Assembly (NCBI GenBank): GCA_038093515.1
Contig: JBBPSI010000056.1
Span: 62,001 to 126,000, forward strand
Source of the DNA: Butyriboletus loyo
Lineage: Eukaryota; Basidiomycota; Agaricomycetes; Boletales; Boletaceae
Length of the DNA: 64,000 nucleotides
Direction: 5' to 3'
Below the pieces are notes generated by a model. The model was given only the letters and a program-made list of their open reading frames with translations, did not search any database and had not been told where the DNA came from. A program made the position numbers and the translations under genes. Shown here piece after piece: positions 11,504 to 22,745 of the stretch. Positions within the stretch are counted from its first letter, which is position 1. Each line of letters opens with the position of its first letter.

Positions 11504-14500
11504 ATGGTTACGACAGCGCAAGCAGAAAAGCATCTTTTATGGCATCCACGGCGGCAGCCCAAGTTCGTGGTTGGTGGAGGTTCTCAAATGTCAATGTACG
11601 AATGGGCAGCAGATCGATCAGAAATACGACATCTAAGCTCTCAAAGTGACCTCTCGTTCATGAAGGTGAGCGTCTTACAAGTGGAAGACATAGTTATGAC
11701 AATCAGCTTATTGATTCTTTCGTGGATAGTGTTTTGCATGGTCACCAGATCCCTCCTTTGATGACCTGTTTGCTATCGGACTCACTTCTGGACGTGTTGA
11801 TCTCGTTCGCCTTGAAGCAACGAAGGTTGCACGGAATGGTATTCTGTCTAGTGGGCCTGTTGTCTCTCTTACCGTGCGCAACTCGCGGTCGTGCAACGCA
11901 TTGGCTTTCTGTGAGGCTGACCCAAATTACCTTGCAGTCGGCCTTGACAAAGTTCGCGGGGACTCTAGTCTCACTATTTGGGATGTACAGTCCTGCATCC
12001 CGACGTTGTCATTGACCAGCAGTACCCCATTGGATGAAACGAGTGTGACCCGACCACATCCTCGGATATCCAGAGCGGATGTCGGTCCACGGGCTGACCC
12101 ACGCATACTACAACAGCACGCTCAGACCGAAGTGGTCTCTGCGTTGTCGTTTTTGCCGCAGTCCACCCATCTGCTGTTGGCTGGCATATCCGCCCGATGG
12201 CTACGTCTATTCGACTTGCGTACTCCAACCCTACCCACGACGAATGTGGCAAGCAAAGTGTCGGGAATAGCCACCAACCCTGCCGACGTTAACCAGGTAG
12301 CTTGTTGCGGGGACGCGACTGTTACTATCTGGGATGTGCGCAGGCTATCTAACCCTCTCCTTACGTTCTCCGAAAAAGACGCAGCGGCCGACGGTGCACG
12401 ACCTCGCCCTGGTTCTATCGTACACCGTATCGAATTCTCAAGCACTCGCAGAGGTCAACTGGCAGCGATGGAAAAGGACTCGACGTATGTACGATTCTGG
12501 GATCTCCAGCACGCTCAAGCTACAGATGGAGCGTCCGACGGAGATCGGTCGAGGGATTCAACGCACTCGCAGGTACCTCGGAGATCTTGGACCAACCTGT
12601 CGTGGACTACTTCTGCTTCTGACGTAAAGCAAACTACGTCCGAACTGCAAGAGCCTTTCGCATTGGTCCTCGCTGATACTCGCAGAAGTAAGCCTGTCGT
12701 ATGTCCCATTAGACGGTCTATGATTAGCTTACATGTCAACAGCGAAACGCTTTGGTCGACCTCTCGCATCGTTTACGTTCGTGCCTCACTCGCGTTCATA
12801 CTCGTTGACATCCGAAGTCTTGGTAGTCAACAAAGACGGAGACTTGGAGCTGTTTACAGCGCATGATACGCCGAAGCAGGTGGCGTGGAGCGCTCGCGGA
12901 GATCTCGCGATTGGTGTCGGACGATCTCACAAACTTATCCCTGGATTCCAAGAGAGAGAAATATCTCAACAACCATGGGATATCTCCAGGACTACGGATG
13001 ACCAATTCGCATCGGACGGCCGGCCTAAGGCGACCAGTTCAAAATTCACAGATAGTAGACGGGATGCCGACGGATTTCCGTCAAGTACCCAGGAAAGTCC
13101 AGGAAATGGGAGCCAGTCAAAGTCGCGAACATTCAGCCCAGCATCATTTCGTCACTACCCCTTGGAGCTATCGACAGTGCGGGGCGATGCATCGGTACCT
13201 GCGGAACGAACGCTCGAGCAGCCGAGCCGGCGTGCAGTGAACAATGAAGAAGGGAGGAAGAAAGTTCCGCGTACACAGGTCGACAAACCCACCGTATCGA
13301 GAAGTAAAAAGCATTCCCTGCGTGCAATTTACCAAATCGTGGAAGATGACATCTCGATGGTGATGAGACACAGGGTAATTCGTGGTTACGGAATCAGAAG
13401 TGTATGTTTCCATCCACCAACACCTATTGATGTTTGCCCATCCACTTTGGTAGGTTTCCCACAATGCCGACATAATGCAAGACGATCTTTCTTTGTCTGG
13501 TACATTGTCTACGCTCTGGAGATGGATACGTCGTATGTTGAGCTGATATGTACTTCCGAGGGTGCTTACAGATGCCTTGTCTAGATTCAAGAGAAATTGC
13601 ATGCTCTCCCACGTTGAGAATCCATGGATATGATTTCTCGAACCAGGGGCTGATGGGAATATGGGAGGGTTTCCAAGCTTCGCCCCAATCGTCCGAGCCC
13701 AGGGAGTCTACGGTTTTACTAAATGATATAAACTTGGCAACCCCTGCGTTCGAGCCAGGCTCTGCACCGACTCTAGGCCTACCTTCTGCTTTCTCTCAAT
13801 CTTTTGAAGATTTGTCCTATGGAGATTTCAATGCCGCCATTGCTGCGATACTATCTCGACAGGGCATAGAAAAGACATCTTGGTCACCAGCATTACGGAC
13901 GAATAAATCGGCCCAACGAGAGTTGGCACTCCAATTGTGTGGGTGGTATTTGAGAGAAGATGAACTCTCGGATGCGATTCAAAAGTAAGGAATTATGTTG
14001 GTCGTCGTTCATGTTGTCTAAGCAGTATATACAGATGGGAAAAGGATGGGCAGCAGTCTCGTGCTGCCTGTTGGCTCGTATTCACGAGACAATACACCAG
14101 GGCACTCGAGTTGCTCATGCGCAGTAAAGGTATGATCTTCACATGACCGTGTTTGAATCCCCTACCTGATTAAACCTGAACTCAGACGAGATGCACCACC
14201 TGCTGACCGGGACACTCGCTGCGCTTATCCCAGGAAGCACGACAAGCGGGGAGTTGCGAGATCATTCTGAACGGTTGATCGTTAGACTTCAAGATCCATA
14301 TTTTCGCGCCATGTTGACCCAATTAACCTCGAAAGACTGGTCCGAGGTGCTCGAGGAGGAGGCCCTTCCCCTTCGGGAGCGTCTCGCCATCGCCTTCCAA
14401 TTTCTCGAAGACAGGGCTTTATCGCTCTACCTTCATCGCACTGCCGAAAGAGCATCTGCGAAGGGGGACGTTGAAGGTCTCACCATTACTGGGCTTACTC

Positions 14501-15217
14501 CAGGCGGAATAGACATTCTACAAAATTACGTTGACCGCACGGGGGATATTCAGACAGCAGCTATCCTCTCGTCTTATGTCTGTCCAGCAAAGTTCCCGGA
14601 TATGAGGGCCGAGCGATGGCTGGAGGCATACCGAGACTTGCTCGACGGGTTTCGGCTATTCCACTACAGGGTCAGCTTCGATATAGAGCGCGGTGAAATT
14701 CTTCAGGAGGCCGTGCAGAATGGGGACTTGCCCCCCTTTGAGTGGGCACCGAAGCATGTTCTTATACGATGCAACTACTGTTCTAAACCGATGAACCCTT
14801 TGGTCGTAGACGCAGCCAACAAAAGCCGGGTGAGTGAACATGCGATTGCGATTGCGCTTTTTCTGAACTAGAGGAACTAGTCTACTGCTTGTCCGAATTG
14901 TAGCCGCGCACTTCCACGTTGCTCGGTCTGTTTGATGACACTGAGTATGACACCCGACGCAAATCGGAATGCCGAGCTGTTGAACAATAACAATCGAGTT
15001 GCGTTCAAAGGTGTGTTCAAAATTCGTTTATCTGTTGTCATGGGCATGATGTTCGGAAGCAGATACGATTGACGACGCTATCGTCATCTGCCAAACATGC
15101 AGACATGGTGGCCACGCGTCACATATCCTCGACTGGTTTTTCGGTGAGGAAGGCAGTCGTGCGCGTGGAGTATGTCCGATTGGGGATTGTGACTGTCACT
15201 GCGGAGACGAATTCTAG
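11504..15217 (+). CDS. SEA4: SEA/GATOR2 complex subunit Sea4/MIO, WD40 plus RING-like
   Basis: Nine exons join in phase: 11504-11665, 11730-12687, 12743-13401, 13454-13532, 13585-13984, 14035-14129, 14186-14829, 14881-15010 and 15063-15217. They give 1093 aa, like yeast Sea4. Sea4/MIO sits on the vacuole membrane in the subcomplex that activates TORC1 upstream of the Rag GTPases. The N-terminus starts AEKHLLWHPR and FVVGGGSQMSMYEW. It is followed by WD40 repeats over roughly the first 420 residues, with LAVGLDK..SLTIWDV, LLAGISARWLRLFDLR and DATVTIWDVR. A disordered Ser/Arg-rich linker precedes the alpha-solenoid (GYDFSNQGLMGIWEGF). The C-terminus carries the zinc-binding module: C-x2-C pairs, CQTCRHGGHASHILDWF and CPIGDCDCHCGDEF at the end. 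The start is the first ATG in the conserved N-terminal exon. Confidence in identity is high; the junctions at 13401-13585 are the least certain. Confidence 0.92.
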
Positions 15218-15871
15218 ACCCAGCTACCAAAACTTCGTACGACTGTATTTGTTGCATTTGATGTGCTGGCAATTGTACATGTAGCTTGCACCACTATCTA
15301 GAAGACCATCATAGCTCATTGCGGACGGCAAAAAGCGTAGTGCTGCTAGCGAAAGCGAAGCCCTTGTGCTGTCGTTCTCTGCCGGACGATCATGGCTCTT
15401 TCCTCGTGAACGATGGGCGGAAGAGCGATAAGGAGTGCGGCGGTATGTGACATTCGAAAACCAGATGGGCTGGATTTTTATGCTTTGTTTGGACTTGTGA
15501 TGTATCGGTAAAACCCGGCAAGTCATCAAACGCCACCACACTGTGGTACATATGTACAGCCTTTGTTCGATTGTTGAGCCTTTACGGTCCTGCTGGTATC
15601 AGGGCTATGTACAAAGACGTGTTATCTCCTTTGGGAATCGGGATGGGCACGCGTATTTAGCTTACTGAGCCACAGATCCTATCCTTCGTTCCGTTTGTTA
15701 GGATAGCACTCGACGTGACCTTCAAGACGCATCAAGGTGAGCTTGTCACCTGAGATCATTCACAATATAACAGTCTCGGCTACTTCTCAATCATCACTCC
15801 AGTCATCTGCGTTTCAAGTTCAAGCTGTCACTTCTACAGATACCCATCTTGTTCTCACCTCTCCCCGCGAG
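15218..15871. other. Spacer between Sea4/MIO and the TKL kinase
   Basis: About 650 nt hold the 3' flank of Sea4/MIO and the promoter of the kinase. The kinase reading frame is open upstream of the chosen ATG back to about 15737 but has no earlier ATG, so 15872 was preferred. An upstream coding exon cannot be excluded. Confidence 0.45.
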
Positions 15872-18178
15872 ATGAGCAACATTCGCTGTCCCTACTGCAA
15901 CGAGTCCGTGATACAAGCCGAATACAACGCCCATATGAGGGCAAGGCACGCCAACCCCACCGTACAAGAATTGTGCAAGGCCAAAGAAAACTATACGCTT
16001 TATTATGCGATGTATCATCAACAACGTTCGAGGCTGGCAGCTGCTACACCCAAGCCTCCTTCGACGCCCTCTTCCTCCGGCACCACTCTCCATGACAGTG
16101 CCACTGATTCGGCCAAAATGAGCACCACGTTTTCGGCGTGGCAAGAGCAGAATAAATTTGTTATCACGCAGAGCGCTCGGTGCATCACAGCGGACGATGT
16201 GTCCTCATTCCGCGCTGATCGCTCGGATCAACCTCGGACCGCCGCTCGGTCACTTCAAAAGTCGACCAAGTATGATATTCAGGAATTCGTGAGCGAGTTC
16301 CAGGAGCTGGCAGGCGAGGATCGGGAAAGGTGCAATGACCTCATCCGAAAATTGCCAGTGTTTGCCGTGAGCGTGATGTTTCGTATCTTGATCTGTGCTT
16401 ACGCCCGTCTAGTGTCTGAGTGCTTATATCTTCACGCACTTGAAATTATGCGTGGCAGATAAGCCAAAGTACGCAGCCAGATTCAATGGTGTCTTGTGGG
16501 GGATCTCATTTTTATCTTGAAGCTTGTTGGATACGTTTCTACTCATGGCGCAGGAATGGATTAACAAAGAAGAAGAATGGTGCCTAATCAACTACCAAAC
16601 TATCAAGACGGACCTTGCTAGCTTCCTTGAGCAGGTAACGCATGCAGTTTGATCAATCTGCCTTTCTCTCTGATCATGGTTGAAGTCCCAGGTGCCACAT
16701 CATAACTGCAATCAACAACTCTTGGATAGTGCAAGAGTCCATTACTTGGATATCCACAGTCTGGCTGCGTTGGTGATTATCTATTCCACTGACCAAAGTC
16801 ATGTGCAATCATTCTACGCCATGAGAGACAACCAGGCGCAAGCGATCCTAGATTTGCTACAGGAGGCGAGATTCGCCTTTGTATCAGCACCTTGATAAAA
16901 CTGACACTACGTGCAGCTCATAGATTTAAAATCCGACTACCTCGATGGATGGTACAAACGCCGGTTTCTAGACGCGGTTGTAAGGTTATCTAGGAAATCG
17001 CGTCTATACCCTCGATCATTAAACATCACCGGTGTTGACCAAGTCACTAGCACCGACGATCGAGGTGGCTTTAGTGCAATATTCCGTGGAGAGCTGTCCG
17101 GGAGAGTTATTGCTCTGAAGGAGCTGCAGGCAACAGGCCGCATGGCTGATAATTATTTCAAGGCAAGGCACTTTGTACAATGGAGGAATTTGCTAATGTT
17201 TGATGTAATCAGGATTTCTGCCAAGAGGCTGTCGTATGGAGAAATGTACATCACAGAAACTGTCTTCCATTTTACGGCGTCACCAATTTTGACTATGATG
17301 GAGTACCAAGAACTTGCTTGGTCTCTCCGTGGATGGCGAACAGGAACTTGACCGTTTACCTATCCCACAATCCGGCTGTACCACGTTTGCCTTTGGTACG
17401 TCCTGTTGGCTAGAGAAACACATGGTTACCGACCTTTACCAGTTACTTGACATTGCAAACGGGTTGGAGTATTTGCACGCCATGCAACCTACCATTGTCC
17501 ATGGAGACCTCAAAAGTGTAAGCATCCTTGAGTTCTGCGATCTGACCTAGATGCTCATAGCATTTATACAGCTGAACATCTTTATCACTGCTTCAGAGCG
17601 GGCATGCCTCGCCGACTTTGGCCTTGCTACTGTTCGTGATACGCAGGTGTCCGTGGCCACGACCGTCCACGGTATCTATGGTACTGCGGGATACATGGCA
17701 CCCGAACTCATTTCGGTGTGGGAGGACCCGAACGGTGCAACTCTTCTTGCCCAGCTTGATCGACGACGATGCGACATGTTTGCCTTTGGTTGCATCACGT
17801 ACGAGGTAAATGACCACCCTGGCTGTAAGCGGAGAGGGCTGACGTGTCGTGTCCTCGCAGGTGTATACCGGCGGGCCACCCTTCCAAGGGAACAACCCAA
17901 CTGTGCGCAGCCAGGCGCTGCTGAGTGGTCGCAGGCCGCGACGTCCCACGGAAGCGCGGGTCCACGAGCTCGGGCTGGACGACGACATGTGGCTGTTTAT
18001 CGAGAGCCTCTGGGCACATCGTCCCGAAGCCCGCCTTGTAGCGGAGTCGGCGCGGGATTTCTTGAGGTACAAGGTGTCGGCCACGGGACAGAACACGTCT
18101 CGAGCGCAGGACGACCCCGAGTGGGATACTGGATTCTTGAGCTCTCTCGTTGTGGCGAAGGACATCTTTACGTTGTGA
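15872..18178 (+). CDS. TKL-type protein kinase with an N-terminal C2H2-like finger
   Basis: Eight exons, all in phase 0, join: 15872-16366, 16554-16634, 16692-16880, 16917-17162, 17213-17395, 17443-17517, 17572-17805 and 17861-18178 (606 aa). Residues 1-30 hold a finger-like C-x2-C-x11-H-x4-H in CPYCNESVIQAEYNAHMRARH read with a short gap. A helical middle region follows. The kinase domain starts near residue 290 with GGFSAIFRGEL and IALKEL (the VAxK lysine). It then has FCQEAVVWRNV, HGDLKS (about 418-423) as the catalytic loop, DFGLA (about 438) and GTAGYMAPEL. The HGDLK form and FCxEaxxWR are typical of the expanded fungal TKL group, whose targets are mostly unknown. The intron at 17163-17212 reads best with a GC donor (gcaagg); a GT donor 15 nt further is also in phase. 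The intron 16881-16916 is only 36 nt. An extra exon between 16367 and 16553 is possible. Confidence 0.82.
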
Positions 18179-18589
18179 CGATAAGTATCCAAGTTCGTCT
18201 TACCGTTCTGTACCATTTACAGAAAAAAGAGCTTTGACTCGAGGGAGAGGTATCAGAAATGAGCTACCAAAGTTATGTGATCAACAATCCGTTCGTTGTT
18301 ATTTCCTCGATCATATCGTACTGTGTTTTGGAGCTTCTTTCACCGATCTCACTCAAGTCGCTGAACTTCAGTAAGTATTACAAAAGGACACATTTACGAG
18401 TTTGAGCTTGAACCTACTTGCCATATGCTACCATACTGTCGTCAATGCATCACATCCTACGTGCACAAATGCTATCGAAAAATGCTATCAAGACTCATCG
18501 GTATCACCCGTATATTCATACGATGGCCATAAATCGAATGCGAACCTCCTTCAATACACACATATACCCTGTCCAAAATTCGTCATGCC
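18179..18589. other. Convergent 3' flank region
   Basis: About 410 nt between the stop of the TKL kinase (plus) and the stop of the minus-strand gene at 18590. No other gene is visible; it should hold the two facing terminators. Confidence 0.5.
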
Positions 18590-20174
18590 TCACACGTCAA
18601 ATCGGAACCCGTCGTCTTCATCGAACGCGCCTTCAAACACGATCAAACCCTCGAGATCCTTCTTCACATCTTCCAGACTATTGTTTCTAAGGTGGACAAC
18701 CACGTGCGTGTTCGACTCGAACGCCGCCTTGGTGATCGTTCCGGACCTCGGGCGCCCCGTCTTTGTCAGGGCGTTGACAAGCGGGGCATTTTGCCTTGTG
18801 GCGGGGGTGGCATTGGGTTGGGTCGTGGCTGTTTTACTCTTAACGGATGTGATTGGCGCATTCGGCCGGGCTGCAGGCTTTATCGTAGGCCGTGAGACGG
18901 ATGTCGTGCGACAAGGCTGAGCGGTGCCTGCACGCACCGCAGGCGTCGAGCGCGCAGCCGAAGGTGCTCGTGTTGTAGCTCTCGAGGGAGGCGCGCGCAA
19001 CGTCGATTGAGACGTGGGGGCGCGGGTTACGGGCTGAGAAGACGACGTCCGTGCCGCAGTTACTGGAGGGCGAGTGGTCGACGTAGCGGGTGGTCGTCGA
19101 AGAGGGGGGGATACTCGAGAATTTGCCAGGGTAATCGTGCGCGTTCCTGGCGTGGTTCGCTGTGCTGCCGGACGTGGGGTGGGCTTACTGGTAGCAGATT
19201 TCTGCTTTGTGGTTGTCGAGGGTTGAGGTTTGGCTTCTGGCTCGGGTTTAGCTCGCGCAAAGGGGCTGTCGGCTTCTGTGCGTAGTGATCCCAGAGGTAT
19301 TAAATAAAAGCGCAAGAATCCGTCCGTGGGCACTCACCAATTTCTTGTTGCGGTAGGGTGGGTGGTGCGAAAAAAATACTTTCAGATGCATCGGCGGTGA
19401 AAGTTATGTCGTTGCTTGAGGGATCGTCATCTAGGGTGTACGAACGTATGAGAGCCATCATAGTTTTGCCGACCTCCCTGTAGTTTGGCATTTCAAAGTG
19501 AGGCTCATACGGAATGTCTGCCCCATTGTGAACTCGTGAAGGACACTAGATTGAATTGCAAGCGCTTACCCTCGACCTTTGGTGGCATATACTCGATCTC
19601 CTCACAACTTTCCTCTTCAATTGATTGGTTTGTGACGGATGTGTCGACTTCGATTTCAAAATCGCTCACGTCCCAGTGTTTACCATTGGTGACGGGAGTC
19701 TCAAAGGCTTTGCCTGCGCTGCGAGGCAAGCGATCATGCTTACGGGCGGAGCTGGGACGAAGTGACCCGTCAAGTAAGGCGGGTTTGGCAATTTTTGCGC
19801 CGGTGGCAGATAGCTGGTGGGCAGTACGATTGGGAAAAGGCGTCTTATCGCCAAGGGGGCGAATGGCAGGTGTGTCCTTCAGCTTAGAAGGACCGACCTG
19901 CTTACCAGGGGGGTCTTTCAACACACGGTCTGTTTCTGTTGGCGGGGGTCAAGGACGATGCCCAAGGTATAAAAATGCACTTACGCAGGGTCCCCGACCG
20001 AAGCGGCGTGTTCTGGACTAGCTTCCTCCCCTTGCCGAGGGTAGTCATGGGGGCATTACGAATTGTATTTTCTTGCAGGACATTCCGCGTTTTGGCGAGT
20101 ACACGACCTGGTGTTTTGGTCGAGGTGCCTCTGTCGGCGTCGAGAGGCAGACCAACGGGCCGTGTACTGAGCAT
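18590..20174 (-). CDS. Uncharacterised Thr/Pro/Arg-rich protein, 473 aa
   Basis: Four exons join in phase: 20174-19985, 19935-19570, 19517-19338 and 19275-18590. I do not recognise the family. The N-terminal 65 residues are basic, with TKTPGRVLAKTRNVLQEN and GKGRKLVQNTPLR. The second exon has RPLGDKTPFPNR and an acidic block EEESCEEIEYMPPK. The third has YEPHFEMPNYREVGKTM and IFFAPPTLPQQ. The last exon is a long low-complexity stretch of Thr, Pro, Ala and Arg, then a folded-looking acidic end DVKKDLEGLIVFEGAFDEDD. The layout (basic start with TP and RN-V-L motifs, acidic centre) recalls cell-cycle substrates such as securin-type proteins, but I saw no decisive motif, so this is only a hypothesis. 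No signal peptide or membrane segment is present. Confidence 0.7.
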
Positions 20175-21349
20175 CTTGCAGTTGCTCGGTGTGAACTTGG
20201 ATTCGGAATCGGAGGCTCAAACACGAACCAAAACGCGGTCACGTGAAAGTCACAATCAAGATAACACAGCCACACCACAGTTTCGTTTGTCTCCTCCATC
20301 GTGATCGAGACAGCTGAGATGAACCTCATGGTGACAGAATTATGTTCATCCCCACCCAACCTCTCCCTTGTTTCAATAGGCTATGCAATCAACCCATTCC
20401 TTGCTGGCATTGTTTGACATGGTGGAAGTGAGCTCCAAGTATTTACTTATTGCAGACACTGGGTAATGTAGAGCTCCAGGTAAGATCCCCTTCTGGTGTA
20501 TCCCATCTCCGACCAGCAGTTGTCAGTATCGCTGGACTGGCCACATTTGCTGCCATGTCAGAAAACACATCCTCCCATACTTTCAAAAGTCTTTATTATG
20601 GCTAAACATATACAGGGTACATAGAAAATCCATCAGACAGACGCTCAACTCGGTGGCTCTGGCTCGGGGAGCTGCAAACAGCCCGGCGAGACACAGAACC
20701 AGACGTCCTCGAGATCCACAGGGGATCGTGTTCTCTGTCGAACGAGCGAGCGCGGATGTCATCGAACGGATTTGAAGGATGTGGCATGAGTAAACATGCG
20801 AGACTCGAGTTAGTTTCTATAAAATAGATCCTAGCTGAGTATGTTCTGAGGATTCATCACGTCGAAACGCAGACTATATAGATTTTAGAGGTGGTCCGTG
20901 CGCGAATGCACGTGATCTTTCCGCACTTGTCCGCAACTCCGTCCAGCCTGTGGTCAAGACGCGGTACCTTCATTGAAGTCCACTGGTAACTTTCGGCGCA
21001 AGCAGGTGGCAGTAATTCTCGCTGATGGACTTGACATGCAATCTTGATCTACCTACACGCACCCCCTACTAGCATAAGCAGTGGGCTGCACAGGATGAGA
21101 TACGCTCTCTTAACAGGTCGGCCGCGGAAAGCCTATATTGGTGTCGCATTCTAGAGTATAAGTAAGTAGGTCATCATGGATCTCGACGTCCCGAACACCC
21201 ACAAATTATGCTTCTCATTACTAATACTATGCCTCAGACTTCCGCTCACCTCCAACTGCGCATGGTAGACTAGCTGCTGGCAGAGGTACAACACATCTTT
21301 GTGCAAGTTCGCCTACCCTAATCGTGATTAAAATTGATTATCTCCTGTT
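20175..21349. other. Spacer left of the chitinase locus
   Basis: No gene is recognised. A TATA-like string gtataagtaagtagg near 21156 resembles the TATAAGTAGG boxes of the chitinase genes further right, so this stretch may already belong to the decayed chitinase array. Confidence 0.4.
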
Positions 21350-21450
21350 AGTGCTACGTCCCCGAATGTCGGATTTTCTAGATGGATCCGACGCGTCGCT
21401 CCCTTCTGAATTCGTGCGGATGGCACACGAGCATGTGAGTCTGTCTGCTT
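21350..21450 (+). pseudogene. Decayed fragment of a chitinase exon 2
   Basis: The stretch around ggatccgacgcgtcgctccc and gcacacgagcatgtgagt matches, with many substitutions, exon 2 and its donor in the intact chitinase genes (ggatcagacccaccactcct and gcacatgaacacgtgagt, at 23006-23063 and 26133-26190). The rest of the gene is not recognisable beside it, so it is read as a relic of an older copy. Confidence 0.5.
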
Positions 21451-21849
21451 GGATCACACCTACTCAACTGATTTATTCGACCACGTCCAGTAATCCGGAG
21501 CGATGGGTGTTCATGCCAACGACGCACTTCGCTTGACCGCCGTATGCTGTCTGAGATTCCTCGGTACGATGGTGCAAAGCAATGGTTTCCATTGACATGA
21601 TCGAGAGTGCACTTCGAAGGCCGGTTTACCTCGCAGGACGTATGCTTCTCGACTATCGATCAGCCAACAAGCCTCTGTATCGTCGATATTGCAAGCCACG
21701 TCTTCAAGGTTTGATGATCTGCATTCCCTACATGTGATAGCAAGCGGTCGCTCTTCATCAAGAAAAGCTAACCGCGGCTTGATGTATGCTTGTTGTCAAG
21801 GTACACGTTCCGAGCCAATGCCTCACCTCGGAGCTTGTTGTCTCAGCTC

Positions 21850-21990
21850 AGTATAAGTAGGGTGGGGAGTACTACGAGCAGGAGGCAGCGTACACAATAC
21901 AGCTTCTCTGAATCTAGGCAACCAGCGGTGTCTATCGTAATTCTTTTCTTGGCAGTGCGGTGTATCCTCCAGCGAGCAGCTTCCCTTGGG
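21850..21990 (+). pseudogene. Decayed chitinase promoter and first exon with lost ATG
   Basis: A TATAAGTAGG box at about 21851-21860 is followed, near 21921, by a sequence parallel to the start of the intact genes. In them the start reads cagcgatgtctttt; here it reads cagcggtgtctatc, so ATG has become GTG. The downstream codons still spell a signal-peptide-like VSIVILFLAV...LQRAASLG, against MSFAVLSLTVLSVLQRATSLA in the intact gene. No complete catalytic domain follows. Confidence 0.6.
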
Positions 21991-22224
21991 TAATAGGCTG
22001 AGTTGGGTTCACTTCAAGTTGTGGAACAAACGAGCCCGATGAATCTTGATCGCAGCTGTTTGGTTGGCACATCACAGCAGGGTTCAAGCTCAAGTTCCTA
22101 CTCGACCTCATTGGTCTTGACTATTGATAGCAAGCTGACCATTTCCGGACAGAATCATAACTTCGGCCTGGCAGAGCTTGTCCATCAGCTCTCTTTGAAC
22201 ACATCAAACGCGCTGCTGCTGCAT

Positions 22225-22600
22225 TTGTACATGCACACGTGCGTTTTTCATCTAAATGCTGAAACGCTCCGTTACCCGTATCGGTGTTGCCGTGGGTTTA
22301 TATCTCCATACCGAAACTTTCCCTCACTCGTAGTAATAGTGGTGTTGCTGCATGCCACCAGCGGATGAATTCCAACGGGTCTGATCGCCACTCCTCGAAT
22401 CTGTTCTCCAGGAACATGCACGCGTAAGTTTGTATCTCGATGGTGAAACGTTCCCTTACCAATAGCAATAACGATGTTGCTGCAGTGTCGTCGCAATCGG
22501 AGGTTGGGACACCTGATTGAACGCATGAAACCCCTTCCTGATTTTTTTCGTGAAGCACACTCACATGGGAGTCCGTGTCTCAATGCTGAAACGTTCTCTT
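22225..22600 (+). repeat. Degenerate tandem pieces of the chitinase exon 2 / exon 3 junction
   Basis: Four imperfect copies of one module follow each other at about 22228-22290, 22300-22350, 22425-22500 and 22545-22625. Each has a CACACGTGcG or CACGCGTaAG-like donor, then t..tctc.atgctgaaacg..., and a piece like gatgttgctgc. The same order occurs once in each intact chitinase gene (23050-23130 and 26177-26257). They look like tandemly multiplied and decayed pieces of intron 2 with the beginning of exon 3. Confidence 0.5.
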
Positions 22601-22670
22601 CTCATGTAACAACGATCTTGTCGCGTTCGGAGGACCCTGATCCTGATGAACCCGAAATCTCGATAGAAGC

Positions 22671-22683
22671 TAGGTATAAGTAG
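22671..22683 (+). promoter_or_regulatory. TATAAGTAGG box of chitinase gene 1
   Basis: The string gtataagtaggc lies about 70 nt upstream of the ATG at 22746. The same core TATAAGTAGG occurs before chitinase gene 2 (about 25773) and before the first-exon relic (about 21851), so it is a conserved core promoter element of the family. Confidence 0.6.
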
Positions 22684-22745
22684 GCGACCTGGGTGCAGAT
22701 GTGCACCCTGTACTTGGCTTAGCACTTATAATCGAGCGGTCAGCG

